From: Polytrichum commune
Lineage: Eukaryota > Streptophyta > Polytrichopsida > Polytrichales > Polytrichaceae
Length of the DNA: 64,000 nt
NCBI GenBank assembly: GCA_950295325.1
Contig: OX485809.1
Span: 9,860,001-9,924,000 of the forward strand
Direction of reading: 5' to 3'
In this document: in pieces, positions 1 through 11,833 of the stretch
How the letters are laid out: the number at the start of each line of letters is the position of its first letter
How positions within the stretch are numbered: position 1 is the stretch's first letter
The notes under the pieces: model-generated
Databases searched by the model: none
Seen by the model: only the letters and a program-made list of their open reading frames with translations
Told to the model about the DNA's origin: nothing
Made by a program: the position numbers and the translations under genes

Positions 1-299
1 GGTTGTTTTGTTTGTGGCTTGGATTCATACTGAGTAATGCTAGATTGTAATTAACAATTCATATTCTTGGTATCTCTTTTGTTAAATTGAAACCCAATAA
101 TGACAATTTTTTGGGGTGAAATTTAGACAATGATATTTGTCCAAGGGTGGATCTCTCAAACACGTCGCCATTTCTATTTAGGAGTGGTCATTCCAAACCC
201 TCCAAAACTAGTGTGGATACCAAGGGATCTTCCTATATGAAATGGGCATCATGATGCCCACCTCTTCACCCGGGTTCTTCCTCCAGTGCATTGAATATC

Positions 300-2760
300 A
301 TGGATGTGTTGAAACTAACAAAGTGTGGAAAACATTCTTAGTCCAATCTTGTAATAGTAGAATTCAAAAGTAATGATATATGTGAGGTGCAATACCTTCC
401 ATCTATTTTTGGCAATGATGTAATTTTTGTTTTGCCCCCTTGGCCTTATGGAGTTCCTACCACATATGGATGTGGAATGGATGAATGGACAAAATCTATG
501 ATAGCCACGCTTGGTGTATTACTAAGACTACCAATATCCAAGATGGCTATGAATTTTTATTCAAGTAGCCGACATGTACGGGTCATCTACAACGCCTAAA
601 CAACATCTCCAATTACCTCCTTTGTAATGGAGATGTGTCCCCCACACAAAATGGCATAGGAGTTGATCTTGACCATTCAGTATATGTCACATACTTGCAT
701 TCATTTGGGTATACATAACCAACATGTTTCAAATGGCACATGTTGTGCAACATTAGATATTGCATACCAATGTGTTGCAAGCGGGGTAATGAAGATTCCA
801 AATGTAAAAAACTTTGCTATTGTAATGGCAGCAAACAAACAAACTATGCTTGATTACCTCCCAAACTTGCCCACGAATGGTGAGGGTCATCAACTAGAAG
901 GGGCATTCTTAACAACTAATATGGACAAATACACAATTCTTGCATCCTTAAAATCCACAACTTTGTTTTAAGGTCAAACGTTTTGTTTGTAGTTGAATGG
1001 ACACCATGGACAATATTATGGCTTTAATATACCACTTTGGCTTTAAGTTCGTCCATGGTGGTTGATTCCCTAGCCAATCAAAGGGCAAACCATTTGTCTT
1101 CAAGATGTTGGTGGACCTTTCACTTTGTGGCATGGAGCTTGTGAAACACATGCACATTGGAGTGGATATGGAGAACCTTACATCATGTTTGATCTTGTTA
1201 ACCGTTTGAAAGATTGGATGAAAATCGCATGTCATGTGTACGACACCAAGTATTATAAAGTATTTACTATGGCGTGTTGTGATATGAAATCTAAAGATAA
1301 CATTGCACAAGCGTTGTTAAGGGAATGGAGAGGTCATATGTTACTTGTCAGTGTATATTTCTATTCTTGATTCATGTATTGTTTTTATCATTTGGTTTTG
1401 TGAAAAATGGTGTAATCATTGTGCATCACACATATCTATTATCAAATGTAAACAATTGATTACTATGCGAAAATGCCAACTTGCAGCCTTGTAGAGATAG
1501 TCCACAACAAATGGCTTCAAGATTCTAGAACCAAGATGACATGCCTTTATGAAGCAACTATGAATGATTCGATCACGGGGGGATCACACCCCCTTACATT
1601 TCATAACCACGTGCGATAAAAGTTTGCTACCCTATATTACATGCCATAGATAATTTTTAAAATTATGATATTTTTTTAACATACACATAACCATTGGTAA
1701 TATATTTTGTATATTTTTTTGAAATTTTTAGTCATCTTCATTTTTGTAGTAATTTGTTTAGTTCAATGTTGCGTCATTCTAGTTAGAAACGGTAAGTTTT
1801 ATAAAAAAAAACAAATCATCAAATTTGGTTACCAATTTTTACTATGTAATAGATACTATGTATATCTACTCATGAAAAAAAAATCATAAACTTTTGAACC
1901 ATTTTGGTGATGCTTTATGTAAAAAGTAGATTTTGTTTTATCGCACGTGGTGTTCAACTTGACAATGACGTGCACCCCCCGTGGATTTGATTAGAGCATT
2001 CACACATATTACAATTATAGGTTTTCACTGAAAGGTGGACCAACTGGTAAAAGTCTAGACTATGCTTCTTTGAAACTAAAGGTGCAACAACGTGTGGTTA
2101 CCCAAAAGTATTGGCATATGCCATGGGGTTGTTTCTAGGTGCAACAAACCTAAACAAATGGGATTGTGCTCTTGAGGGTTATGAGTTGTTTGGATTAACA
2201 AACATAAATACGATTTGCCACTTGGTGTTGATTGTGACTCTTATTGACTCAATAAGGTGAACTACTCCATTCCACAACCAAATACACATGAAAAATTGCA
2301 CGCGTAGAATCTCTAAATGTGGCAAATCATATTGTGCCACATACCAAATCCATGTAAAAAAACATATTGCCATGCTTCCCACTAGCACATTACACAATTG
2401 CCATCCAACGTTGCCAAAAGTTGTTGTACAATGCAATCCAATACAATACAAAGACTTCGTCCAATGCCAAAATCGAATCTAGAAAACATAGGCCCTTGCT
2501 TCAACGTATAAAGGGATGAAGAAGGAATTCCTCTCTACCAACAACGTGAAGTATGTATTGGTTTTGTCTTTACGACATCAGGCGTTGCGTGAGTGGCAAC
2601 CAAAAAAAAAATGGTATTGTACGCAACATGTGGCTGGTGCAGATAGAAACCAATGTATCAAAGGAGATGAATTTTATTATATTTGACATCAACGGAGAAA
2701 AGGAGATTTTAAATAGACAATTGCGTTACCTATTTTTGAATTATGATGTTTTGGAATATT
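300..2760 (+). pseudogene. Broken transposon-type ORF, family not identified
   Basis: Several + strand stretches read like pieces of one long protein, although stops and frame changes break it up. The best are 663-971 (a 102-aa open stretch), 1125-1345 (including VNRLKDWMKIACHVYD and VFTMACCDMKS) and 1486-1570 (VEIVHNKWLQDS then CLYEATMNDSI). After the inserted TIR element the frame resumes near 1987 with LIRAFT. Low-complexity spacer would not be expected to give this pattern, and the style resembles transposase-like ORFs common in plant repeats. I could not assign a superfamily, and no catalytic triad was located. Continuation past 2.1 kb is weaker (2288-2482 and 2553-2774 are open). It is inactive because it lacks a continuous frame and is interrupted by the element at 1574-1983. 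Confidence 0.4.
1574..1983. mobile_element. 410-bp TIR element with CACGGGGGG ends and GAT duplication
   Basis: The left end CACGGGGGG at 1574 is matched by CCCCCCGTG ending at 1983. The triplet GAT flanks both sides (1571-1573 and 1984-1986). Further inside, CCACGTGCGATAAAA pairs with an inverted TTTTATCGCACGTGG near the right end. A 3-bp duplication with a CAC start is what CACTA-type elements make, but the tip CACGG is not the canonical CACTA, so the superfamily is open. The interior is very AT-rich and carries no transposase. It is inserted in the transposon ORF of 300-2760. Confidence 0.75.
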
Positions 2761-4444
2761 GTACCATTACTTAGAATTGAGGAAGAATAACAATACTTCA
2801 TACTATTCCTTTCTTTTGTTGAGATTAACTTTGTGTAAGGAATAAATTAAAGAGCACAAGTTCATAGTTACCTCCATCTCATAATATTTGTATATAAGTG
2901 CATAGAAGTTTTGTGTTGGGGGGAGGGTATTTTTCTAATACTTTTCCCTAAATTTTCTAATACCCTTTTTTTAACTTTCTATTGGCCCCATTATGATGCA
3001 CCCTTTGGTAGTCTGAACTTCAATTTTTTAATTTAAACTTAACTTTGTTTTAATTCCAAAATTGCCTCTTATTTATTGTTTAAAATCAACATATGTGTGT
3101 ATCAACATGCTTAGTAATATAATGCAACCCATTAGCATAAGGCATGGGTTGCCTTATGTTATTAAAAGTATCGATAATGGGTAAAATGCAATAATGACAA
3201 GGGATTGAGACACCAAATAATGATAGGAATACAACATGATGAACAAGGACACAACTACAAGAAAACTACTAAACAATAGAATAACATTGCGGTAACACGA
3301 CTGAGCATTACGAGAACACTATTAAGTGCTCAAGAGTTGAGGATGTGAGTTGAGAAACTTAGGATCCTCTACAAGTTTGTGCATCCTATGGACAATACCA
3401 TATGTGTAGTTCTACAAGAAAGAAATACATGACATTATAGGGTCCATATAGTATTTATAATGTAACATGTGGACAAAGAAATGTCACTGAGCAATATATG
3501 CATAACACGTATCCACATAATTTTTTTTTTCATTCATCCATACAAGGTGTATTGCAAGGTGCATAGTACATTCTTTATTATGAAGCACAAGTTAGCTTTG
3601 AAACAATAGAACTAATCATATTATGCATAACAATTCATTTATTGACATTTGCAATTCCTTATATTTTAGACAATAAATTCACATGCAATAACTTTCAAAA
3701 TTTTGGCTTGGTAAGTAAAGCACACAATACCTTTGACTGCACGTTGTTTAATAATGTCTGATAAGTCCCCCCCCCCCCCCCCCCCCCCGCCCCCAATACA
3801 ATTTTCAAGGTTGAAGAAAAAAACTCATAATTTGATGACAAATGAAGAATTTTTTTATGACAATTGATAGCAATGGACACCCATCCTACCAATGTGTACA
3901 CCAAAGATTCTTGGTTTCTTTGTCTCCAACTTTGGTTATGGTATCACGAAGTAATCGATAGTGTCATGACACATGTCCCTGGTTTTTAACGCAAAAGTGA
4001 GGAGGACTTTGTCTCAAAATGAGCATTTATAACAAACTATAGACATTGATAATATGTTCAGGCCAAGTGTTGTCTTCAAAATTTGATAACAATCTCAATT
4101 TAAGAAAAAAGAATTATAAAAAAATTGCAATCCTCCTAATTTCTATCTCCCTACATGGGCAAAATTTCCACCGCCTTATACTTCTATAGATCTAGCGCAT
4201 AATCTCTCAAGTGATTGGTTGGCTCAAAATTAGTATACATATTTGAGTCTATTTTCTAGCTTACCTTTTTTCTCTATAAATTTCTTGTATATAGAGTGTT
4301 TAATTTCATAACAACCCATGCATGTCTAACCCCCCAGGGTTCAATCTAGCAAGAAGAGTTCAACACTTGAATATGTTGGGATGTATGGAGTTTGTTCATG
4401 AATTGAATAGTCACTTACCCTATTTGGAGGCGTATGGTAAGTTA
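2761..4444. other. AT-rich spacer without recognisable genes
   Basis: I see no coding signal here on either strand. The stretch holds a long poly-C tract at 3767-3794 and otherwise low-complexity AT-rich sequence. Confidence 0.6.
3767..3794. repeat. Poly-C tract (22 C, G, 5 C)
   Basis: Twenty-two consecutive C are followed by one G and five more C, in otherwise AT-rich spacer. Similar C or G runs occur at 23099-23113, 49922-49936, 50481-50500 and 52124-52135. The exact length may be unreliable in the assembly. Confidence 0.95.
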
Positions 4445-4772
4445 CACTACACTAAGTAGGATATTTAATGTTTGATTATATTTAGTGTTGTTACCACCCT
4501 ATCCTGCTTAACACTGAATTTCAATTCCTTGCCAATTAGTGTTAGACATAATTGTGCCGCTACCTTCCCTATTGCCACCTCCCTTATTATATCATTTTTT
4601 TCATATCCTTACTAACACTAGATTGAAACATGTAACTTCCACGTATTACCATAGTTGATATTTAGTGTTTGAGTTTACATTTAATGTTACTTACTTTCAC
4701 AGGGTTTTTGAAATTTAGTGTATGCGTTCGTATTTAGTGTATCAAAGACTAAATATCCTCTTAAGTGTAGTG
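4445..4772. mobile_element. 328-bp MITE with CACTACACT ends
   Basis: The left end CACTACACTAAGTAGGATAT pairs with an inverted right end that reads CACTACACTTAAGAGGATAT, continuing to TTTA. It is therefore an imperfect TIR of about 23 bp. The interior repeats the phrase TTTAGTGT. The tips and internal phrases match the element at 20745-21092, so both belong to one family. CACTAC tips suggest a CACTA-type non-autonomous element, but no clean 3-bp target duplication is visible (TTA left, ATT right). Confidence 0.75.
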
Positions 4773-5599
4773 ATTAACAATTTCACCACAAGTGTCACCT
4801 CCTAACACTTGACATCCAAAGGCATTTACAAATATCTTGGCATGAGTATTCTTGTTGGTTTTGTGGAAAGACAAAATGTCAAGACCTCAATGACAATAGA
4901 TGCATTTAGTTTGTCAAAAAATCGGCAATGTTATGTCGAGGGTTATACATGTATCATAACAAGGCACCATGCATAGCGTCAAAAGTTGGTCAAGGCCTTT
5001 ATTAACAATGTCGGCATTACTTCGTCATTAAAATACACATTGTGTTTGTGACATACAAACCATCTTAGGACTAGTTCCAATGATCTCTATGAGCTAATGC
5101 TATCCTTATATATTGTTCATGTGACTATCCATTTGCATTGCAAGTTGTTGTTGCCGTCCTATGATTGCATTTACATTTGCATTAGTCGCTAACCACGCCT
5201 TCTTCAAATTGTCGCAATGGTCCAATTGAATGCCTTGGGCTGATGTTGCAAAACTTTCACATCATCCAATCTTCAACAAACTTTAAGGTTTGCATCTAAC
5301 AATGAGTATGTTTAATAGTTTTATGAGGTGCATGTCTATGTCATACAATGACCTACAAGTTGACTAAAGAGTACACAAATGACACTTGCCATTAGTATGC
5401 TTAAGAATATCTTCTTCCTCTTATATACTAAAACTTTAAAGATATGACACTTGCCATTAGTACGTTCAAAAGTATTTTCCCCTTGCATACCAAAACACAA
5501 AACTATCATCGAAAGTATCCCCATGTGCTACACTAAATGTCATGATGTAGATATTTTTTTCACTTGAAGAAGTTACGTATGGTGACGAAAGGAATCCTA

Positions 5600-5700
5600 T
5601 TGGCAATTAGCGGGCGTGACACTTTGAGACCTTTGAGGCATCTAGTTTAGGCCCTGCGCAAATAGTGTATGTGACACTAAATACCATAAATGGTGCAGCT
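5600..5700 (-). repeat. Repeat shared with 47308-47400 (inverted)
   Basis: Phrases such as GCATCTAGTTTAGGCCC, a GTGTATGTGACACTAAATA stretch and ACCATAAATGGT occur here. They occur as the reverse complement, in the same order, at 47308-47400. The GTGACACTAAATACCATAAATGGTG tail is the outer TIR seen in the MITE at 47487-47709, so this is probably a decayed member of that group. Confidence 0.6.
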
Positions 5701-6287
5701 CAATCGACACGCTTTGGAGTGAAGTAAAGAGTAGAAGCATCATCCCTTTGGTTGGTGCTGAACCTCTCCCAAAATCCAAGGATCCGGGAACTTTGACCTC
5801 ATTTGAACTATACCGTGGATACTACCACTTTCATTGTTTGTTTCACATGCTCTTTTGTTTTGTCTTGAGCAGGGATGGGCCAACGGACTCAAATTCACGT
5901 TGAATTACCTGGCGTTGGTTCTTCTTTTCTTTCTTTCCTTTGTTTTGTGGTCATGAGGAATTTTTCTTCGACTTTGCAATGATGGAATGGCAACCTCATT
6001 GCACGCCTCTCCTCTCACGTTCTAGTACGCATGTGGGCCAAACACCCCTTGTCCTACACCTTGCCACATGTAAAGTTCAACCCCCTACAAGTCTTCTCAT
6101 AAGACTTGGCTCCCCATCTTGGATTGTTAATGCACTAACAATGGATTCCCCAACCTCCACATGCTTGTTTATCCAATTTGTGAGCAAATGTCCAAAACAT
6201 CTACATATATATCCATTCAAGTTGCCTCTAACTAATAATTGGACTCATCAAATCTTTTTGTGCATTGTACATAAGAGAGGCTTATAA

Positions 6288-6326
6288 ATAATAATAAATA
6301 GTAAATAGTAAATAGTAAATAGTAAA
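6288..6326. repeat. Microsatellite (TAAATAG)n
   Basis: About four to five head-to-tail copies of a 7-bp TAAATAG unit, preceded by TAA triplets. Confidence 0.9.
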
Positions 6327-7579
6327 GATAAGTTATGATATCGCCACGCGCATTGTGATGCATTATTTGTTTTGTTTTGATTTGTTGTGTAACCCAGTGT
6401 GGTGTATAGTATGTTGAACATCCTCCATTTAGAAGAATTCTAAACACCTAACGTCCTGGAGCATGTTGTGGCATCGTTAGATCATCTAAAACTATGTTTT
6501 CTAAACCTTGATTTGTATTTTTACCTAAAAAGGAAAGTTGTTGCTCATCATTTTAAGATCACATCACTGTGATAGCAATATTTGATGAATATTCATGGTT
6601 TGTCTAAAATTGATTAAAAACCATTAAACTTCAAGAAATAGTGGTAAATATATGCAATAAAATCATAGTCTAGACTTTCAAGATTACATTAAGAGTAGTT
6701 ATACACTTTGAGGTAAGAAAAAGAGTCCATAGAATTTTCATTTGAGTATCACTTTGTTATTCTATAGTAATGTATCAACAAAGGAGAAAATGGTAATTCA
6801 TCCTTGACTTTTAAGATCTCTTGTGAATATTCATCTTTTTTATATTGGTATTGGATCATCACCATTGACAATGAGATGTCATACAGAACACAATGATACC
6901 TATTGTGACCTTCCTAGCATCTTCCTTTAGGAGAGATTTGCCTTCAAGAGTCATTCATGAGCCCAAATATGGCCTCTTAGGAAATGAGAGAGCTAAGATA
7001 TGAGAGATTACATGTCTTTTTTTGAAGGTTCATGCTTGGAAGAGACCATGCAAATATGAAAATTGATGACGTAACTTGGATCGGGAGGGATATGGAGATC
7101 AACATAACTCTAATGCAAGTTCTTTGTGATTCGATCTTGACTCAGAAATGATATTTGTTGATGAGATATCATTGGTGCTAAGGTGGCAACGATGTTGAGC
7201 ACCATGATTGTTTTTTAGAAAATGCCATACAATAAAAGATAGAGTCTTATTTAATATTTCAAAGTGTTTTTTAAAAGAAAGGTTACTCAAAATTCATTTT
7301 TAGAATATATCATGTATGTTCTAATATGACTTTCCAGAACGCATAATGTCCTTAAATATACACTTCATAACTCCCATGAAAATATCACTTTATCTCACGT
7401 AGTATAGACATACACATGCTTTCAATATCATTGGGTTGTTCTCTGTAGCTAGTAGATATGTTTTATATTCAAAATGAACATCAAAATCTTAGAATATATC
7501 AATCATGTGGTATGCAAACCTTAAATGTATAAGTTGAGCTTATGGTTGGTGTATTGCATACTTCATGTATACATGCATG

Positions 7580-7738
7580 ACATTATTCAGATCCATAACA
7601 ATGTTCTATGGGATTGACAACATTCCATGGAATATACTTGGATATTCCTCACTTTCAATCTGATGTATGAGGAATATCCAAGAATATTCTGTGGATAACT
7701 GTTAATCCCACATAACATTGTATGAATCTGAATAATGT
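7580..7738. mobile_element. 159-bp foldback (hairpin) MITE
   Basis: Almost the entire element is one imperfect inverted repeat. The left arm begins ACATTATTCAGATCCATA and runs through TGGGATTGACA and TTGGATATTCCTCA; the right arm mirrors it and ends TGAATCTGAATAATGT. Only about 20 bp of loop separate the arms. Related ends occur at 20705-20735, 32440 and 33321-33333. Confidence 0.85.
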
Positions 7739-8761
7739 TATGTAGGAGCTCATAGGAATATCTTACTAGTTATCACGTGATATTGTCGTTCTTGTTAAGT
7801 GATCACAAAAGTCTCACCCATTATGTTGACATATTAGAGCTATTCGTAAAGTAAAGCAGATGAAACCATGAGCTTAGTTCCAAACCATGAGTTTGTGAGA
7901 ATTAACACAAAGTCACCCAAGTTTTCTTAATGCTCAGGATATCATACACAAAGCATGGTGACATGCTAGCAAGAACTAGCTTTCTAGCCTATCTTATTGT
8001 AGGATAGGTGGGCCAAGCTAGCCTTGCATATACCAATCAAGGATTCAGGATGGCGGATCTCATGCGCATACCTTATTTTATATCCTAGATTTCTCTCAAA
8101 GTTTGAGAGGTGGAAAAAGGAGGTTCCAAAAGTTTCACCCAACTTTCAATTAAGGCTTGAAGACACAATGAGTTGATGAGCTCATAATACAAAATTTTCT
8201 CAAAGAAGGATTCAACTCACGATTTCGTTCCTTTTTGAGGAACTTTATGGATATCTCTATTGGACCTAGAACACTTAACATGCTTTGAACATATCAAACC
8301 TTTAAACATGTTATCTTTTTTATGGTCATTCTTTGATCCACACTTAACCACGCACCACTAAAATACATGTGTATGATTAAGATAATTAAGCATATTAGGC
8401 ATGCTTGCCTAAATCCACAAACATGAAATAATTGGCACTTGTATATTGCCAGTTACGCCACAATGTGCATGTTGGGGGTCAATGTCATATGGAGCTCTAT
8501 TGAATCCACATAAAAATTATAAAGAATTGATGGAAGAACCATATGGAAGGAGGAGGGAGGGAGGGAGGCAAGTAAAGGCAAGGTAGATGGGTCTTCAATG
8601 GTTACATTTTTTAGGTAGCCAAATATGAAACATGCAATTGATATGAGTTGATTAGAAATCCAAATTGAGGTTGTACCCACTTTGCTCATTTTTTGGAGCT
8701 CACATGAATATCTCATTCATTATTAGTGTGAAGGTTCTAGAGGTCATTAAATGGTCATATA
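7739..8761. other. Spacer containing copy 1 of a dispersed repeat
   Basis: About 8285-8410 resembles 9240-9385 and 23935-24035. Shared phrases are an ACCACTMAAATAYA block, a GGTTAAGAT-like block and the YTAGGCAT tail. About 8690-8761 matches 23760-23832. A segment at 8196-8260 (TTTCTCAAAGAAGGAT and CGATTTCGT) also recurs at 47757-47810. None of these has a recognisable protein. Confidence 0.5.
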
Positions 8762-9202
8762 TGTCATGGTATGCGGCATCGGCGGCTGCACCTTATTCGT
8801 TGGGTTTCATTCATTTAGATTTGGATGAATGAATATTAGATGTGGAGAGGAAGGCTCCTAAATGAGGAGCCTCCTTCTTGGCTTGGCATTCTTGCCAAGT
8901 CAAGTCTTGTGAGTGAGTGTGTGAAGAGAGCTTGTGTGAGGTGAAGATTGCATGTTTTTGCAATAAATCTTGAGTTCTTCTCCCTTTTCTTACACTCTTG
9001 GATTCTCCCATGGTGGAGTGAGAGATAGCTTGACTCATTGTGTGCATTTGAAGAGAGAATTAGAGTTCTTTCAAGGGTTTGACTCTCTTCCTTATCTGTC
9101 GAGGTGTGTTGTTTATGTGTGACTTTGCTATGTTTTAGTGTTGTTTGTTAGTGGTGGTTGGTACTCGAGCTGTAGTGACACACGATCGTTGTTTACACCA
9201 CA
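8762..9202 (+). mobile_element. 441-bp solo LTR
   Basis: The insert begins TGTCATGG and ends ACACCACA, that is TGT...ACA. It is flanked by TATA on both sides (8758-8761 and 9203-9206). A related repeat at 23760-24040 lacks this insert: there the flank runs straight from GGTCATAT into the sequence that here follows 9203. An AATAAA is present near 8959, as expected before the R/U5 border of a + strand LTR. No internal region or second LTR is present, so it reads as a solo LTR left by recombination. Confidence 0.7.
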
Positions 9203-9239
9203 TATAGGTCTTCCCAATTATGTTAACTATTGAGCCTAA

Positions 9240-9388
9240 GAGGGTTAACACATTATGAGCACGCAATCCAATCTCTTTTAAAAATGTATCTTTTTGCTAT
9301 CCACTTTTAAAGCCATATCAAACCATATACCACTCAAATATAGGTGTGCGGTTAAGATGAGTAACCAAATTAGACATGTCCACCTCAA
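9240..9388. repeat. Dispersed repeat, copy 2
   Basis: This is the continuation of the host repeat that was split by the solo LTR at 8762-9202. It aligns by eye with 23850-24040: the order of the phrases TTAACTATTGAGCCTA, AATCTCTTTTAAA and ACCACTCAAATA is the same. No protein was recognised. Confidence 0.65.
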
Positions 9389-9391
9389 GGC

Positions 9392-9425
9392 AAGAAGAAG
9401 AAGAAGAAGAAGAAGAAGAAGAAGA
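9392..9425. repeat. Microsatellite (AAG)n
   Basis: Eleven or so uninterrupted AAG triplets just upstream of the tandem MITE array. Confidence 0.95.
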
Positions 9426-9488
9426 ATGTGGTGGAAGTTGGTATGGTAAGTGAATAGGAGAAATGGCAGGTGGTGAGACTTAGGGGCT

Positions 9489-10226
9489 AATCACACCATT
9501 CTGACACCATCCATCAACATCTCCGACTATAATAGTGTGAGAAGTGGTGGGTCAACATCTATTTCTCAATATAATCCCCAGCTACTTCACGGCCAAAACC
9601 GGACGGAAAGTTTGGTGTGATCGGGGAATGAGGGGTTGATCACACCAGCCATTTCTCACACCATCTGTCGGCATCCCCGGTTGTAATAGTGTGAAAAGGG
9701 ATGGGCCAACATCTATTCCTTAACGTAATCCCCAACAATTTCACCGCCGGAACCGGACGGAAAGTTTGGTGTGATCGGGGCATGAATGGTTGATCACACC
9801 CGCGACTTCTGACACCATCCATTGGCATCCCCGGCCGTAATAGTGTGAAAAGCGGTGGGCCATCATCTATTCCTCGACGTAATCCCCAGCAATTTCACGG
9901 CCGAAACCGGACGGAAAGCTTGGTGTGATCGGGGCTGATCACACCGGCCATTTCTCACACCATATGTCGGCATCCCCGGCTGTAGTAGCGTGAAAAGCGG
10001 TGGGCCAACATCTATTCCTCAACGTAATCCCCAGCAACTTCGCAACTGGAACCGGACAAAAAGGTTGGTGTGATCGGGGTTGTTCAGATCACACCGGCTA
10101 GTTCTCACACCATCCGTCGGCATTCCCGGTTGTAACAGTGTGAAAAGCGGTGGGCCATCATCTATTCCTCAACGTAATCCCCAACGACTTCACGTCCGGA
10201 ACCGGACGAAAAAGGTTGGTGTGATC
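9489..10226. repeat. Tandem array of five MITE-like units of about 135-140 bp
   Basis: The units are 9489-9622, 9638-9776, 9792-9930, 9937-10075 and 10087-10226. Each starts GATCACACC (AATCACACC in unit 1) and ends GGTGTGATC, so each carries a 9-bp TIR, and all point the same way. Spacers are 6-15 bp and always begin GGGG. Internal landmarks in every unit are a CACACCAT-like block, TAATAGTGTGA, CATCTATT, GTAATCCCCA-like and ACCGGACRRAAA-like blocks. One isolated unit of the same kind lies at 23483-23621. The array is therefore a short satellite built from a transposon-like unit. Confidence 0.9.
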
Positions 10227-11833
10227 GGGGCATGATCAGCAGCAGCCTCACAGGGACACCTCACTGCTTGGTTGTTTGTTTGTATGTTTGTTCGTTTGTT
10301 TCAAGATGACAGAATCCTTTGCGCCTGGCAGTGCAGTGAATGGCAGGGCAAGGCAGAGAGGGAGCGAGGGAGAGAGGGCGACAGAGAGACAGACAGAGAG
10401 ACAGAGAGACAGGCAGCCAGGCTGCTGCTCATGAGCACTAACTTACTTAACTATATGTTGCTGCTTTCTGGGCCTTGCAAGAAGGGCCAGTAGTACTAAG
10501 CTTAGCCCACCCCAGCCTGTGATTGGCTCACTGCCTGCCTCCACACTCCACATTCCACTTACCTCCTTCCTCTTGTACACTCCACTCCATGATTTTTAAA
10601 TGCCACTCGCGTTTAGTTGCAACAGCAGCTGACTCAACTCCAGTTGACTCCCTGTCAGTCCACCTTCTAAACCATCATCTTCATATCCTCCAACGCCCCC
10701 TGCATGCCCAGCCCAGCCTCCCTAAATTCACGCCTGTGGCAATCCGGAAGTGCACGTGATGTCAAGGAGGTGTGTAGTGTTAGCATGGATGTGTGATGAT
10801 GGAGGTTTAGTGTAGCATGCGACGTTATGCACTAACATGTAGTCGACATCGCAATGATGGCAATAATGGCAACGTAATGTGTGCGAGCCTACGGTGTGGG
10901 TTGTTTGGTGGATTGTTTTAATCTCAAAACGGGTGATATATGGGAGGGAGATGTGACAAAAGGAGGGAGATTTGAGCATTGGTCTTTTGGGGTTCCGGGA
11001 TATAAGCGAGGGGGTGACGTTATGGAGGGTGATGTTGCGGGGGTTGGGATGTAGTATGTCTCATCAATATCCACCTACACTGGTGATGTGTTATTGTATA
11101 TTATGTTCCCTTCATGTAACCGTAGTTATGGGAACGGGTGAATGGTTCAAACTCGGGTTTTGCAATGTCGACGTATTCTCATCTTGGAACCCAAAGCAAC
11201 GGATTTTCGTTATTGTGAAACGGAGTCTACCTACGTGGTTTTAGGGTTATCACTTGGTGTAAGATGACTTCTTGTTGAAGTGCTCTAATTTTTATCATGG
11301 CTAAAATCCGGATTGATAGGTTGTTGACTTCATGGTTGTATGTTTAGGGTTTTACCCACAACGGGCATGCCTCAAGTCTTCATAAGGGCGACCATGAGCA
11401 CTTCTAGTCCCACCCACCCTCACAAGGGACTTCATAAAAGGGCCTTTGTGACACTTTCCTCTTCCTCCTCTGTCTATTATCTTGAGGCTCTTGGAGGTCG
11501 TCGCTTTGATATTGTGGAATATGTGTTTATAACTCTAGGTTTATGTGAAAGTTATTGTGACTATTGAATTATGTTCCAACGAGTTTTGGTTCTTGTTCTT
11601 GATGGTTATGTTCCTTCGTTTGTATTCTCAAAGCTTTGTATTCAGTTTATTTCCTAGTGATCTCTCCTTATCTATGAACAAAACCATTCGAGAATCAATG
11701 TCAAAATAAACAAGGAGGTTAGTCATTTGATAAATGCCCTTATGACAGTGACTTGCATGAGAAATTGTATTTGACATGGGTAGGATTGTTTTCTCACAAA
11801 TTCCACACATTTTCGATAACACGTTTCTATTTC
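10227..11833. other. GC-richer spacer, no gene confirmed
   Basis: From 10240 to 10760 the base composition shifts to GC-rich with GAGAGACAGA repeats (10360-10425) and many short C-rich phrases, unlike the AT-rich surroundings. No long or family-like ORF is present. The - strand stretch 11628-11837 lies directly downstream of the methyltransferase pseudogene and may be its eroded tail. The rest shows only short chance ORFs. Confidence 0.45.

Larger units (their letters stand above)
4773..7579. other. Spacer with small repeats, no gene seen
   Basis: Nothing here reads as a gene; the 115-aa open frame at 5940-6287 has no recognisable motif. The segment around 5600-5700 is a repeat shared in inverted orientation with 47308-47400. 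A 7-bp microsatellite lies at 6288-6326. Confidence 0.55.

Noticed and set aside
9489-10226. CRISPR-like regular repeats
   Set aside because: The repeats are about 135-140 bp with 6-15 bp spacers and inverted ends, in a plant-like context; this is a tandem MITE array.
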